Under the pieces are notes generated by a model. That model had not been told where the DNA came from and ran no database searches. It worked only from the letters and a program-made list of their open reading frames with translations. From positions 697,001 to 761,000 of the forward strand of contig NZ_JAFIMU010000004.1 of the NCBI RefSeq assembly GCF_017302985.1: 64,000 nt of DNA. The letters run 5' to 3'. Every line of letters starts with the position of its first letter. Position 1 is the first letter of the stretch. Positions 39,455 to 48,094 of the stretch are shown piece by piece. The stretch is from Corallococcus macrosporus. Its GTDB lineage: Bacteria > Myxococcota > Myxococcia > Myxococcales > Myxococcaceae. The position numbers were made by a program, and so were the translations under genes.

Positions 39455-40727
39455 GCTCGAGCCGCATGGGCTGGCGCTTGCCGTAGGTGAGCGAGCGCCA
39501 CAGCCACTCGGCCGGACCGAAGCGGAAGCGCGACAGCCACCCGTGGCTGAATGGAATCTGGAGCACGAATACCGCCATTGTCAGCGCCACGCATTGTGAC
39601 GGTGGCAGCTTGCCGACGAGCCCGAGCCCCCAGCCGTCGTAGAGGCAGAGACTCACCACCGTCTGCAGCAGGTAGTTGGTCAGCGCCATGCGCCCCACGG
39701 GTGCCAGCACGCCCAGCCAGCGGCGCCAGCGCTCCTTCTGGAAGAGCAGGGCGAAGGCTGCCACGTAGGACGCGGCGAGCCCCAGGTAGCCCACCTCCTG
39801 GATGGCGGACAGGGTGAACATCCAGTGCGCCTTTGATGGATCCAACAGCCCCGCGAGACGCAGGTGCTGCACCACCGCCCCCGTGCCATTTCCCAGCACG
39901 CCCAGCACCAGGCCCCAGCCCAGCAGCTTCCGGTGCCAGGCGCGGTGGCGATCCACGTCCTGGAGCAACAGGTGCCGTCCCGCTAGCAGCCCCAGCAGGA
40001 AGCGACCCAGGATGAAGATCATCCACAGCAGCCGCTTGAGCGTGGGCAGCATGTACTGGAGGAAGTGCGCGTTCGCGGCCTGCGTCGTCCAGAGTGAATC
40101 GCTCTTGAGTCCCAGCAGCAGCCGCCCTCGCGTCTGGGCCTCCATGGCCTCGGTGGCCTTCGCGGCGTCGGCCGCGGCCTGCGCACCGTGGATCAGGATG
40201 GGTCCGAAGTGCAGGAGCGCCGGCACCACCAGCGGGACCACCACCACCGACAATCCGACCCACACCCAGAGCGTCCGGTCCGAGCGGTCCCGGAAGAGCA
40301 GCAGCGCGAAGCCCAGCAGCGCGTACGTGGAGAGCACGTCTCCCGCCCACAACACGGTGAGGTGCACCACGCCGATGCCCAGCAGCACCAGCAGCCGCCG
40401 CGAGTACACCGGGACGACGGAGGCTCCACGGCCCTCGGCTCGCTTCAGCTGGATGGAGAACCCCAGCCCGAAGAGGAAGGCGAACAGCGTGACGAACTTC
40501 TGGTTCACGAAGAAGTGGTAGAGCGTCGAGACCGCCGCCTCCAGGGGTGGCGCCGCCAGCGCCTGGGCCTGCTCGCGCGGCATGAGCACGCGGCCGCTGA
40601 ACCACGCGAAGCTGTTCGACACGAAGACGCCCCACAGCGCGAAGCCGCGCAGCACGTCCAGGAGCGGCAGCCGCTCGGAGACGTCCACCGGACGGGCGCT
40701 GGAGGCGGAAGAGACGGAGTCGGACAT
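39417..40727 (-). CDS. DUF418 (YeiB-like) integral membrane protein
   Basis: A 436-residue multi-span protein with the DUF418 pattern: LPLLDVLRGFALWGVFVSN at the start, FVTLFAFLFGLGFS, and a C-terminal VGRMALTNYLLQT followed by GPAEWLWRSLTYGK. The family is distantly like acyltransferase-3 membrane enzymes; its activity is unknown. It is the last co-directional gene after the Rieske-desaturase-PAP2/prenyl synthase group, 102 bp downstream, so it may belong to the same unit. Confidence 0.82.
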   Translation of the reverse strand: MSDSVSSASSARPVDVSERLPLLDVLRGFALWGVFVSNSFAWFSGRVLMPREQAQALAAPPLEAAVSTLYHFFVNQKFVTLFAFLFGLGFSIQLKRAEGRGASVVPVYSRRLLVLLGIGVVHLTVLWAGDVLSTYALLGFALLLFRDRSDRTLWVWVGLSVVVVPLVVPALLHFGPILIHGAQAAADAAKATEAMEAQTRGRLLLGLKSDSLWTTQAANAHFLQYMLPTLKRLLWMIFILGRFLLGLLAGRHLLLQDVDRHRAWHRKLLGWGLVLGVLGNGTGAVVQHLRLAGLLDPSKAHWMFTLSAIQEVGYLGLAASYVAAFALLFQKERWRRWLGVLAPVGRMALTNYLLQTVVSLCLYDGWGLGLVGKLPPSQCVALTMAVFVLQIPFSHGWLSRFRFGPAEWLWRSLTYGKRQPMRLELKPSPTGVPGVR

Positions 40728-40829
40728 GCGTCCAGCAGATGCCTCCCTCCCGTTCCCGTCAACGCATGCAGCACGTCGTCCACGCAGGCCGGACCCCGCG
40801 CGCGGGAAGGACGACCGCGCGTGAAAGAC

Positions 40830-42356
40830 TCAGGAGGTTTCGAGGACGGGTGCTTCGCGCAGGAAGGGCATGCGACGCGGCAGCTTCCGCGCCCAGAAGG
40901 ACTCCACCGACCGGTGGAAGAGGCGCAGCAGCGCGACGCCGGGCCTTCCTTCCAGGTGGGCAAGCTCCTTCGCGGAGCGGTCCAGCAGCGCTCGGGCGCG
41001 CTGGTATTCGCTGCGCACCCAGGCGCGTCCGGCCTCCGCCGCGAGCAGGGAGTCAAAGTCTTCCGGATCATGCCCCCGGGCGCGCACCTCCGCCGCGACG
41101 TCGGCGGGGACGTTGAAGAGGCCCTGGGCCAGGTCCTCGCGCAGGTCTCGCATCACCGAGCACCAACCCAACGCCGCGAGCAGGGAAGGGGCCTCCTCCG
41201 CTCGGACCCGGGCATCCGCGACTTGCAGCATCAGTCCCACGGAGAGCCGGAAGGTGTCACCGAGTTGGGTCTGGAGGGTTTCCGCATTCCACCAGCGACC
41301 GTCGCGCACCCGCTCGCGATCCCGGCGCATCGTGCGTACCAGCTCGAACACCTGCTTGCGTGCCGCAGGGTCGGTCAGCTCCGTGAGCAGCATCCGGCCG
41401 AGCGTGGTCGCGGTGTCGTGGAACTCCGTCGCTGGGGCCGGAGCTCCGGTCTCCAGCGTGCGCAGGAGCGCGTCGATGGCGTCCAGCGGTTCGCCTTCGA
41501 CCGGGCGGTCTCCATCCAGCACGTCATCCACCAACTGGAGGAAGCAGAAGCCGACCCGCGCCCTGCGCGCCTTGCTCCAGCGCCCCAGGGATTGTTGATA
41601 CAGCGCGAGCGCGATGAGTCCGTAACGCGGGTGCCTGCGCGCGAAGCGGTAGAGCTCCCGCGCGCAGAGGGACTCCACTCGCACGGCTTCGAGGAAGGCG
41701 CTCCGCCGGACCCTGGGCGCCACGACATGCCACGTGCCCCAGGCGAGCAGGGCTCCAGCGATGACGTCCGCCAGGTGGTGCTCGTGGATGAGCAGCGTGG
41801 ACGCCGCGATGGCCCATGCCCACAGCGTGAACAGGGAGCTCGCCACCGGACCTGAACGTTCGCGGTAGGCCAGGGCCGCCGTGCAGGCGAAGGCGACGTG
41901 GAGCGATGGCAGGTAGTTGCGCTCCAGGTTCATCGTGTCGGCTGCTTGAAAGACTTCCGTCCACCCTCCGGTGACGGCTCGTGGCGGCCAGGCCACTTCG
42001 ACCGGCAGGACGAGGAAGCAGAGCGCCCCCAGCACTGTCTCCGCGCACAGCGCCAGTGCGAACGGGAGCATCTGCCGCCAGGTCCGGAAGATGAGCAGCG
42101 ACAGGAGCAGCAGCGCGTCCATGCTGACGTAGACGGCGGCCCACCCGGGCATGAACGGGATGCGCTGTTCAAACGGCAGGTCCACGCGCAGGCCTCCGGG
42201 ATAGAAGCCCGTCACCCAGCTCGAGCCTCCGTACACCGCTAGGAAGAACAGCGCGAAGCCGCACGTCATCGCGCCCGTGCGCTTCAATTCCTTTCTTTCG
42301 GGCCAGCCGAAGAGCGGGCCCTCCACTTGCGCCTCGGCGCCGGATGGCTCGCTCAC
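40830..42356 (-). CDS. Fusion of PAP2-type lipid phosphatase and squalene/phytoene synthase-like domain
   Basis: A 508-residue two-domain protein. The N-terminal half (1-210) has about six membrane helices and PAP2/AUR1-type motifs: PSLH (150-153) and HEHHLAD (191-197). The C-terminal half (225-505) is helical with head-to-head prenyl synthase motifs: DDVLDGD (277-283) and RDLREDLAQG (403-412), the two Asp-rich sites for diphosphate-Mg binding. It could condense isoprenyl diphosphates and then remove phosphate from the product or intermediate at the membrane. The GTG start overlaps the desaturase stop as GTGA, so translation is coupled. I know of no characterised enzyme with this fusion. Confidence 0.8.
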   Translation of the reverse strand: MSEPSGAEAQVEGPLFGWPERKELKRTGAMTCGFALFFLAVYGGSSWVTGFYPGGLRVDLPFEQRIPFMPGWAAVYVSMDALLLLSLLIFRTWRQMLPFALALCAETVLGALCFLVLPVEVAWPPRAVTGGWTEVFQAADTMNLERNYLPSLHVAFACTAALAYRERSGPVASSLFTLWAWAIAASTLLIHEHHLADVIAGALLAWGTWHVVAPRVRRSAFLEAVRVESLCARELYRFARRHPRYGLIALALYQQSLGRWSKARRARVGFCFLQLVDDVLDGDRPVEGEPLDAIDALLRTLETGAPAPATEFHDTATTLGRMLLTELTDPAARKQVFELVRTMRRDRERVRDGRWWNAETLQTQLGDTFRLSVGLMLQVADARVRAEEAPSLLAALGWCSVMRDLREDLAQGLFNVPADVAAEVRARGHDPEDFDSLLAAEAGRAWVRSEYQRARALLDRSAKELAHLEGRPGVALLRLFHRSVESFWARKLPRRMPFLREAPVLETS

Positions 42357-43264
42357 TTCGTCTGCTCCGGGAACGGCCGGGGGCCCCGCCACATCGACAG
42401 CCAGATGCGCAGGAAGGACGGCCGGGGGACGCGCTCGTCCACGTAGCGGCCCAGGTAGAGCCAGGGTACCTGCGGGTGCCGGTGGTGCGCGCGGTGGTAG
42501 TGGTAGTTGAGGAACACCCAGCGCACCGGCGCCGCGACCCTGAGGTCCCACGCTCCTTCGCGCACGTCCAGTGGCGACCACGCGTGATCCGCGTACTGGA
42601 GCGAGCTCCAGTTCACCGCGAACGCCGCGTAGCAGAGCACCCACCCAACGAGCGTCAGGTCCAGCGCGTACGCCAGCCCCGCCTGGACCGTTACCATTCC
42701 CAGCACCTCCACTCGGATGGCCCCGCCCGGTGCGTCCTCCAGCCGCCCCAGGTACGCGTCCGCGCCCGTCTGCTCCCCGTAGCGCGTGCCCGGGCCTCTC
42801 AGCCTCCGCAGCAGGCCCGGCGCGAGCGCGAACACCAGCGCCCCCAGCGGCACGAACAACCAGTAGACGCCGGTCAGGATGACGTACCACTGCGCATACT
42901 TGAGGAAGCGGTGGTCGCCCGGGTGGAGGTAGTCGAACTGCTCGCGCGCCGTGCGGTTGTGGCGGTGATGCGTGAGGTGGAACGCTCGCTGCAACGTGAA
43001 GGACGTGGGGAAGAACGTCGCCGCCAACCGGCCCAGCCCGTCGTTGAGCCGCCGCGACGGATGCAGCACGCCGTGCGTCGCTTCGTGCAGCAGCGAGAAC
43101 ACCGTGTTGTTCACGTAGGAGAACACCCCCGCCGCCACCAGCCGCACCCAGAGCCCTTCCGCGTGCGATGCGACCCACAGGCACAGCGCTCCCGCGCCCA
43201 TCGCCGCGACGAGCAGCGCCGCGTTGAGCGCGGCCGGAATCGGCGGAGCGTCATCGGCGCGCAT
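42353..43264 (-). CDS. Membrane fatty acid desaturase/hydroxylase-family protein
   Basis: A 303-residue membrane diiron enzyme. The three His boxes are HEATH (60-64), HLTHH (96-100) and HYHRAHH near residue 260. Such enzymes desaturate or hydroxylate acyl chains, sterols or carotenoids. The start overlaps the upstream Rieske gene by 14 bp and the stop overlaps the prenyl synthase fusion start, so all three are translationally coupled. The substrate is probably the lipid or isoprenoid made by its neighbours; this is inference. Confidence 0.87.
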   Translation of the reverse strand: MRADDAPPIPAALNAALLVAAMGAGALCLWVASHAEGLWVRLVAAGVFSYVNNTVFSLLHEATHGVLHPSRRLNDGLGRLAATFFPTSFTLQRAFHLTHHRHNRTAREQFDYLHPGDHRFLKYAQWYVILTGVYWLFVPLGALVFALAPGLLRRLRGPGTRYGEQTGADAYLGRLEDAPGGAIRVEVLGMVTVQAGLAYALDLTLVGWVLCYAAFAVNWSSLQYADHAWSPLDVREGAWDLRVAAPVRWVFLNYHYHRAHHRHPQVPWLYLGRYVDERVPRPSFLRIWLSMWRGPRPFPEQTK

Positions 43265-44237
43265 CGTCCCCGTCCTCCGGCAGGCCCACGGCGAAGTCGA
43301 GCAACTGGCGCATCACCGGATCCGCCGTGGCGGTCGTGACGTTGAAGCGCATTCCGTCCAGCACGGACAGGTCCCTGCGCAGGAACGACGTGTAGAGCCA
43401 CCGCGACACGCCGAGCACCAGCGCCGCGGCTCCCGGAACCCGGCCCCGCCGCGCCGCGACGGCGAGCCGCACCGAGGTTCCCTCCGCCACCGGCGTCAGG
43501 CTCGCGAGCAGCAGCCCCCGCGCCCGGCCCAGGTCGCTCTTCACCGACATCAGCGTGCCGCCATGCAGCGTCAGCTCGACGCGGATGCGGTTGCCCGACA
43601 GCGCCTTCATCAGCCGGTCGCTCGCGCCCGTGCCGATGACTCGCGACGTGTAGCGCAGCCGCAGGGTGTACCGGTCCGGCGTCTCCCAGGTGGGCGTGTC
43701 CCACAGCTCCCGGTGGTGCACCGTGCGCAGGTGCTCCAGGTCGAAGGCGTTCGCCGCCAGCGGCAGCCAGGGACAGCGCACCGTCACCGGAGGCCCCACG
43801 TTCCAGACGTGCTCCCCACCCGTCAGGTCGGGCGGGGGAAAGAGCACCTCCGTCCCGTTGAAGACGAGCACCCCGCCAAAGCGCTCCTCCACCGGCCAGG
43901 CCCGGGGCCCCGGCAGGGCGGACACGTCGCCGCGTCCCGGCGCGGCGCGGCAGCGGCCCCCTCCATCGAAGGTCCAATGGTGCAGCGGACAGCGCAGCTG
44001 CTCGCCCTGGACGGTGCCGTGCTTCAGGTGGGCCCCCAGGTGGGGACAGTGCGCCGACAGGGCGTGGACGCGCCCCTCCTGGCTCCGGAACACCACGACC
44101 TCGTGGCCTCCCACCTGGACGCCCATCGCCTGCCCGGGGCGCAGGGCGGCGGAAGGGGCCACGAGGTACCAGGAGCGCGGGCGCGAGGGTCCGGGGAGGC
44201 GGTCCGGAGACACCCCGGCCGGGACGGGAACAACCAT
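43251..44237 (-). CDS. Rieske non-heme iron oxygenase
   Basis: A 328-residue oxygenase. The Rieske 2Fe-2S site is Cys64-x-His66 and Cys83-x2-His86 (CPHLGAH...CPLHH). The mononuclear iron ligands are likely in NAFDLEHLRTVHH (His169, His174). The shape is like KshA or cholesterol-7-desaturase-type hydroxylases, which act on sterol-like substrates. It is the first gene of the coupled Rieske-desaturase-fusion operon. No dedicated reductase is encoded next to it. Confidence 0.88.
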   Translation of the reverse strand: MVVPVPAGVSPDRLPGPSRPRSWYLVAPSAALRPGQAMGVQVGGHEVVVFRSQEGRVHALSAHCPHLGAHLKHGTVQGEQLRCPLHHWTFDGGGRCRAAPGRGDVSALPGPRAWPVEERFGGVLVFNGTEVLFPPPDLTGGEHVWNVGPPVTVRCPWLPLAANAFDLEHLRTVHHRELWDTPTWETPDRYTLRLRYTSRVIGTGASDRLMKALSGNRIRVELTLHGGTLMSVKSDLGRARGLLLASLTPVAEGTSVRLAVAARRGRVPGAAALVLGVSRWLYTSFLRRDLSVLDGMRFNVTTATADPVMRQLLDFAVGLPEDGDDARR

Positions 44238-44383
44238 GCCCGGACCCTAGCGGACCCGGTGTCTCCAGGGCCACGGGGGGAGGCGGTCGAGGCTGGCTTT
44301 ACGCCCGGGTTCCTGGTTAGTCAGGCGCTTGTGGAACCGGGCGCGTCGCCCCGACGGGGCGGGCCTGGGAAGGGACGTGTGAC

Positions 44384-45571
44384 ATGGCAGGCGAAACGGC
44401 GGGCAGCGGACGGGGCGGTTCGGCACGGGGCGGCACGCTCCAGGTGGTGCAGTCCCTGGCGGCTCAAGGCGAGCCGGAGCGCGCGGCGCAGCTCTACGAG
44501 GAGCTGGGCGCGGCGCAGCGCGAACGCCTGCGCAAGGAGGCCGCGCAGGGGTCGGCGAAGGAGCGCCACTGGCTGGTGGACGTGCTGCGCCGGGCTCGCG
44601 ACTTCACGGGCGCGGCGCGGCTCTTGGACGGCAGCGGCGACGACGTGTCCGTGGCGGACCTGTACGCGCAGGGCGGTCAGTACGTGGCGGCCGCGGAGGC
44701 GTACCTGCGCGCGGGCGAAGTGGAACGCGCCGCGGCGGCCTTCGAGCGGGGTGGGGCGCTGGAGCGCGCGCTGGAGGTGTACCGGGGCCTGGGGGCTCGC
44801 GAGTCCATGGCGCACTGCCTGGTCCGCCTGGGCCGCCCCTTCGAGGCCGCGGACCTCTACCACGAGCTGGGACAGGCCCACGCGGAGGCCGAGGCGCTGG
44901 GCGGCGTGCTCGCGGAGGATCCTCGCTACGTCGAAGCGGTGCTGCGCACGTGCAAGGTGCTGGACGCCGGCGGCTTCACGCACCGGGCGCTCGCGGTGCT
45001 GGCGGACGCGCTGAGCAGCTCCGAGCTGCTGCGCGCGGATCCCGTGTTGGTGACGGAGAAGGCGCGGCTGTTGCGCCGCATGGGCCTGGACGTGGAGGCG
45101 GAGGCGCTGCTCGCGCGGCTGGCCGCGGGCGCGACCGTGCCCGAGGCCAGCGGCTACCGCTTCCTCAAGGCCATTCCCATCTTCGGCGAGCTGACGCTGG
45201 AGGACATGAAGGACCTGTACCGGCTGGCGCGGCCCGTGACGGCCACGCCGGGCTCGGTGCTGCTGGAGAAGGGCGCGCCCGGCACGGGCCTGTTCGTGCT
45301 GCTGGAGGGCACGGTGGACGTCTTCTCCGGCAACGAGCCGAACGCGCGGCACCTCAACACGCTGGGGCCGGGCTCGTTCCTGGGGGAAATCTCCCTCGTG
45401 CAGGATGGCCCCGTGTCCGCGAACGTGCGCGCGAAGACGGCGGTGCGCGCGCTGCGCATCACCCGTGAGAGCTTCCAGCACTTCCTGGCCACGCACGACG
45501 CGGCCTCGCTGCACATCTACCGGCTCTTCACGCAGAACCTCGCGGCCCGCGTGCGGGCGCTGAGCGGGTGA
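44384..45571 (+). CDS. Helical-repeat protein with C-terminal cyclic nucleotide-binding domain
   Basis: A 395-residue cytosolic protein. Residues about 15-255 are TPR-like helical repeats (ERAAQLYEELG, VAAAEAYLRAGEVERAAAAFERGG). Residues about 265-390 form a cNMP-binding fold (IFGELTLEDMKDLYRLARPV, PGTGLFVLLEGTVDVF, GPGSFLGEISLVQDGPVSANVRA). The binding loop has GEISL but lacks the Arg that binds the cyclic phosphate (Pro-Val-Ser-Ala instead of the usual Arg-x-Ala), so binding may be altered. It likely acts as a signal-responsive scaffold. Confidence 0.8.
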   Translation: MAGETAGSGRGGSARGGTLQVVQSLAAQGEPERAAQLYEELGAAQRERLRKEAAQGSAKERHWLVDVLRRARDFTGAARLLDGSGDDVSVADLYAQGGQYVAAAEAYLRAGEVERAAAAFERGGALERALEVYRGLGARESMAHCLVRLGRPFEAADLYHELGQAHAEAEALGGVLAEDPRYVEAVLRTCKVLDAGGFTHRALAVLADALSSSELLRADPVLVTEKARLLRRMGLDVEAEALLARLAAGATVPEASGYRFLKAIPIFGELTLEDMKDLYRLARPVTATPGSVLLEKGAPGTGLFVLLEGTVDVFSGNEPNARHLNTLGPGSFLGEISLVQDGPVSANVRAKTAVRALRITRESFQHFLATHDAASLHIYRLFTQNLAARVRALSG

Positions 45572-45617
45572 CGATGGCCGTGTCACCCGTGGGGCGCGCT
45601 TGCTACGGTCCCGCACC

Positions 45618-46247
45618 ATGGGTGATTCGACACGGCTCGAAACCGCACGCAACGTGCGCGTGGCGGCGGAGTTCTGGAAGACGTGCGCGGCGCTGCAGGG
45701 CCGGAACGCCTTCCTCGACGCGGTCCTGCTGAAGGGGCCCACGAAGGCGGGGGAGCTCCAGCTGGCGCTGCCGGAGTCCACGCGGCTTCTGGGCTACGCG
45801 AAGCAGGAGCAGGAGTACCTCGCGTTCCTCCGCACGGTGGAGCCCTTCCTGCCCCGGACCCCCGAGGACGGATACCGCTCGTGGGGCGAGGCGCTGTTCG
45901 AGTCGGAGGCCCAGGCGCGCTGGCACGTCACGTTCCACTTCGGCGCGAAGCCCCAGGTGCGCGTGCGCCGCGCGGCCTGGGTGGACGTGAGCCTCAAGGG
46001 CGCGAAGCCCCTGGTGGCCTTGAAGAAGCCCGCGGGCGGCAAGGGCGAGGTGCTCTTCGCGCACGCGGACACCCGCTTCCAGGGCCTGCGGGTCGTTGGC
46101 GACGTGCTCCACGTGCGCAAGGGCCACCTGGGTTCGCCGGGGCGCACGTCCTCCAAGCGCTACGCGTACTCGGGGCTGGCGAGGGCCGCCGCGGAGCGGT
46201 TGATGACGAAGCTGCGCCAGGAGGGCTTCCGGCTGCGCAGGGCCTGA
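45618..46247 (+). CDS. Conserved-looking cytosolic protein, unknown function
   Basis: A 209-residue basic protein without signal peptide or membrane segment. The mid-region (ARWHVTFHFGAKPQVRVRRAAWVDVSL) looks like beta strands and the ends are helical. No family recognised. It is preceded by the cNMP-domain gene on the same strand with a 46-bp gap. Confidence 0.6.
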   Translation: MGDSTRLETARNVRVAAEFWKTCAALQGRNAFLDAVLLKGPTKAGELQLALPESTRLLGYAKQEQEYLAFLRTVEPFLPRTPEDGYRSWGEALFESEAQARWHVTFHFGAKPQVRVRRAAWVDVSLKGAKPLVALKKPAGGKGEVLFAHADTRFQGLRVVGDVLHVRKGHLGSPGRTSSKRYAYSGLARAAAERLMTKLRQEGFRLRRA

Positions 46248-46348
46248 CCCTGGTGGGGAGGCAGGCGAGCATGGCCGGGGGCCCTTCATTGGACCCGGGT
46301 CCATCCCCATCCTCCTGGACAACCCTCCATGTCCGGAAGGATGTCCCG

Positions 46349-46666
46349 ATGGCTTCAATCGACGCACTGAGGCAACAGGCTCGCGCGAACTGGCGCACGT
46401 GGTTGGTGTGGGTGGCCACGCCCATCGCCGCGCTCCCGCTGCTGGGAGTGGGCAGCCGTCGCCGCATGGGCCTCGTCGCCGAGGTGGCCGCCGGGACCGT
46501 GGGGCTGGGCGTCCTGTCCCTGACGTTCATGGCCCTGGGGCGGCTCCCCCGGCCGGCCGCCAGCCCGGCTGCCGACAAGCCGTGGAAGCGCGCGCCGAAG
46601 GACTTCCCCATCTCTGGCTCGATGGTTCCGGAGGAGTTCTCCGCGTCGATGCTGTCCGGCCACTGA
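46349..46666 (+). CDS. Small two-helix membrane protein, unknown function
   Basis: A 105-residue protein with two hydrophobic segments (about 18-36 and 43-65) and a Pro-rich C-terminal tail. GGAAGGA precedes the ATG. It converges with the gene ending at 46671. Confidence 0.5.
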   Translation: MASIDALRQQARANWRTWLVWVATPIAALPLLGVGSRRRMGLVAEVAAGTVGLGVLSLTFMALGRLPRPAASPAADKPWKRAPKDFPISGSMVPEEFSASMLSGH

Positions 46667-46670
46667 CGCT

Positions 46671-48041
46671 TCAGGGCCGGCGCTCGATGCCGATGGCGAT
46701 GGAGGGGCCGGTGAGGGCCTCTCCCGTGCCGTCGGAGAGCGACACGATGCCCAGGCTGGCGGAGAGCACGGTGGTGCCGGAGCCGCCGGTGCCCTTGAGG
46801 AAGCTGCGCACGCCCAGCTCGCCGAAGCCCCATCCGCTGGCCGAGCCTCCGCCCGCGCCGAAGAGGGAGAGGCTGGGCGTGAGGGGCACCTGGACCTCGC
46901 CCCGCCCGGAGCCGAAGCGGAACTGGTTGTCGCGCGAGAGGATGGCGGAGTTCCAGGCGATGTGGAACCCGTCGAGCGCGCCCAGCCGCAGCACCTGCTG
47001 GAAGGTGGGCCCCGCGTTGGAGTCGCACACGGTCTCGGGTTCGAGCGGCTCGTAGGTGATGGGGTCGTACGTGTACCGCGGGGCGCACTCCTTCTGCCCG
47101 AACTGCCCGCCCGCGCCGAGCCCGACCTCCAGGAACGCGGTGGAGTAGGCGGCCGCGACGTACGCGGAGCCCGGCGTGTGGCGCAGGCCCGTGCCCAGGC
47201 CGAAGCCCACGGGGTCGAACTGCGCGCTCAGCACCAGCGGCAGGTCCCCGGGCCGCCACGCGATGAACGCATCCAGCAGCAGGCCGCCCGCGCGAGCGGA
47301 GTTGCCCCGCCGCGTCTTCGCATCCAGCGCGAGGAAGGGCCGCGCATGGAAGCCGTAGCGCAGGCGCGGCACGCCGGGCTCGGGGAAGAAGAGGCGCGCG
47401 GTGGCCGGGGCGTCGGTGACGACGGCGGTGTCGCCGACGCGCACGTTCTCGCCTCGGCCCAGGCGGGCGATGGCGGTGTCCTCGCGTGACTCCACGACCC
47501 GCAGCACCACCTCGCGGGAGTCCTGCGTGCGGATGCGGACGCGAGTGTCTTCCCTCAGGCCCGCCGTATTGCCCCCGGAGAGGGTCACGTCACCGTCGTT
47601 GACCGCGGTGACGGTGACCCGGGTGGAGGAGGGGGCCGCCTGGGGCGGAGGGGCCTGGGGGGGCGGCGGCGTCTGGGTGACGACGGTGAGGTCACGCGCC
47701 GCGCCCAGCGCCGAGGCCAGCGAGTCCGGCCGAGGCTGCTCCGGTGTGGCGAGGGAGAACGCATGGGCCTCCTCGCGCTGCTCGATGGCGAGCAGGGACT
47801 GGCCCACGACGACGAGCCGCACGAAGCGCCGGCCCTCTTCCACGCGCCGCACGAGTTGGGGCGCCGTGCCATCGAGCTTGAGCACGGCGATGCCGCCACG
47901 TCCGAGCGCCGCGTAGGTCACGCCCTGGTGGACGACGGAGTCGAGGACAGGTCCCAGGCCCAGTTCTTCCGTGGCCCGTGAGACCGGGGACGCGGGAGCC
48001 TGGGCGACGATAACGGAGGCAAGGAGCGCGGAGACGGGCAT
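46671..48041 (-). CDS. Secreted/outer-membrane protein of unknown function
   Basis: A 456-residue protein with a short signal peptide (MPVSALLASVIVAQA). The N-terminal third has a propeller-like segment (GVTYAALGRGGIAVLKLDG), followed by a Pro-rich linker, a small beta domain (VTVTAVNDGDVTLSGG...VRIRTQDSREVVLRV), and a Gly/aromatic barrel-like C-terminal region. It is probably exposed at the outer membrane. It lies downstream of the HerA gene on the same strand, 53 bp apart, but its exported nature makes a shared function unlikely. Confidence 0.6.
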   Translation of the reverse strand: MPVSALLASVIVAQAPASPVSRATEELGLGPVLDSVVHQGVTYAALGRGGIAVLKLDGTAPQLVRRVEEGRRFVRLVVVGQSLLAIEQREEAHAFSLATPEQPRPDSLASALGAARDLTVVTQTPPPPQAPPPQAAPSSTRVTVTAVNDGDVTLSGGNTAGLREDTRVRIRTQDSREVVLRVVESREDTAIARLGRGENVRVGDTAVVTDAPATARLFFPEPGVPRLRYGFHARPFLALDAKTRRGNSARAGGLLLDAFIAWRPGDLPLVLSAQFDPVGFGLGTGLRHTPGSAYVAAAYSTAFLEVGLGAGGQFGQKECAPRYTYDPITYEPLEPETVCDSNAGPTFQQVLRLGALDGFHIAWNSAILSRDNQFRFGSGRGEVQVPLTPSLSLFGAGGGSASGWGFGELGVRSFLKGTGGSGTTVLSASLGIVSLSDGTGEALTGPSIAIGIERRP

Positions 48042-48094
48042 GACGTCCCGCTGTATATCGCTCCTGCCTTCCGGTGTTCCTGGCCTTTGGGTGA

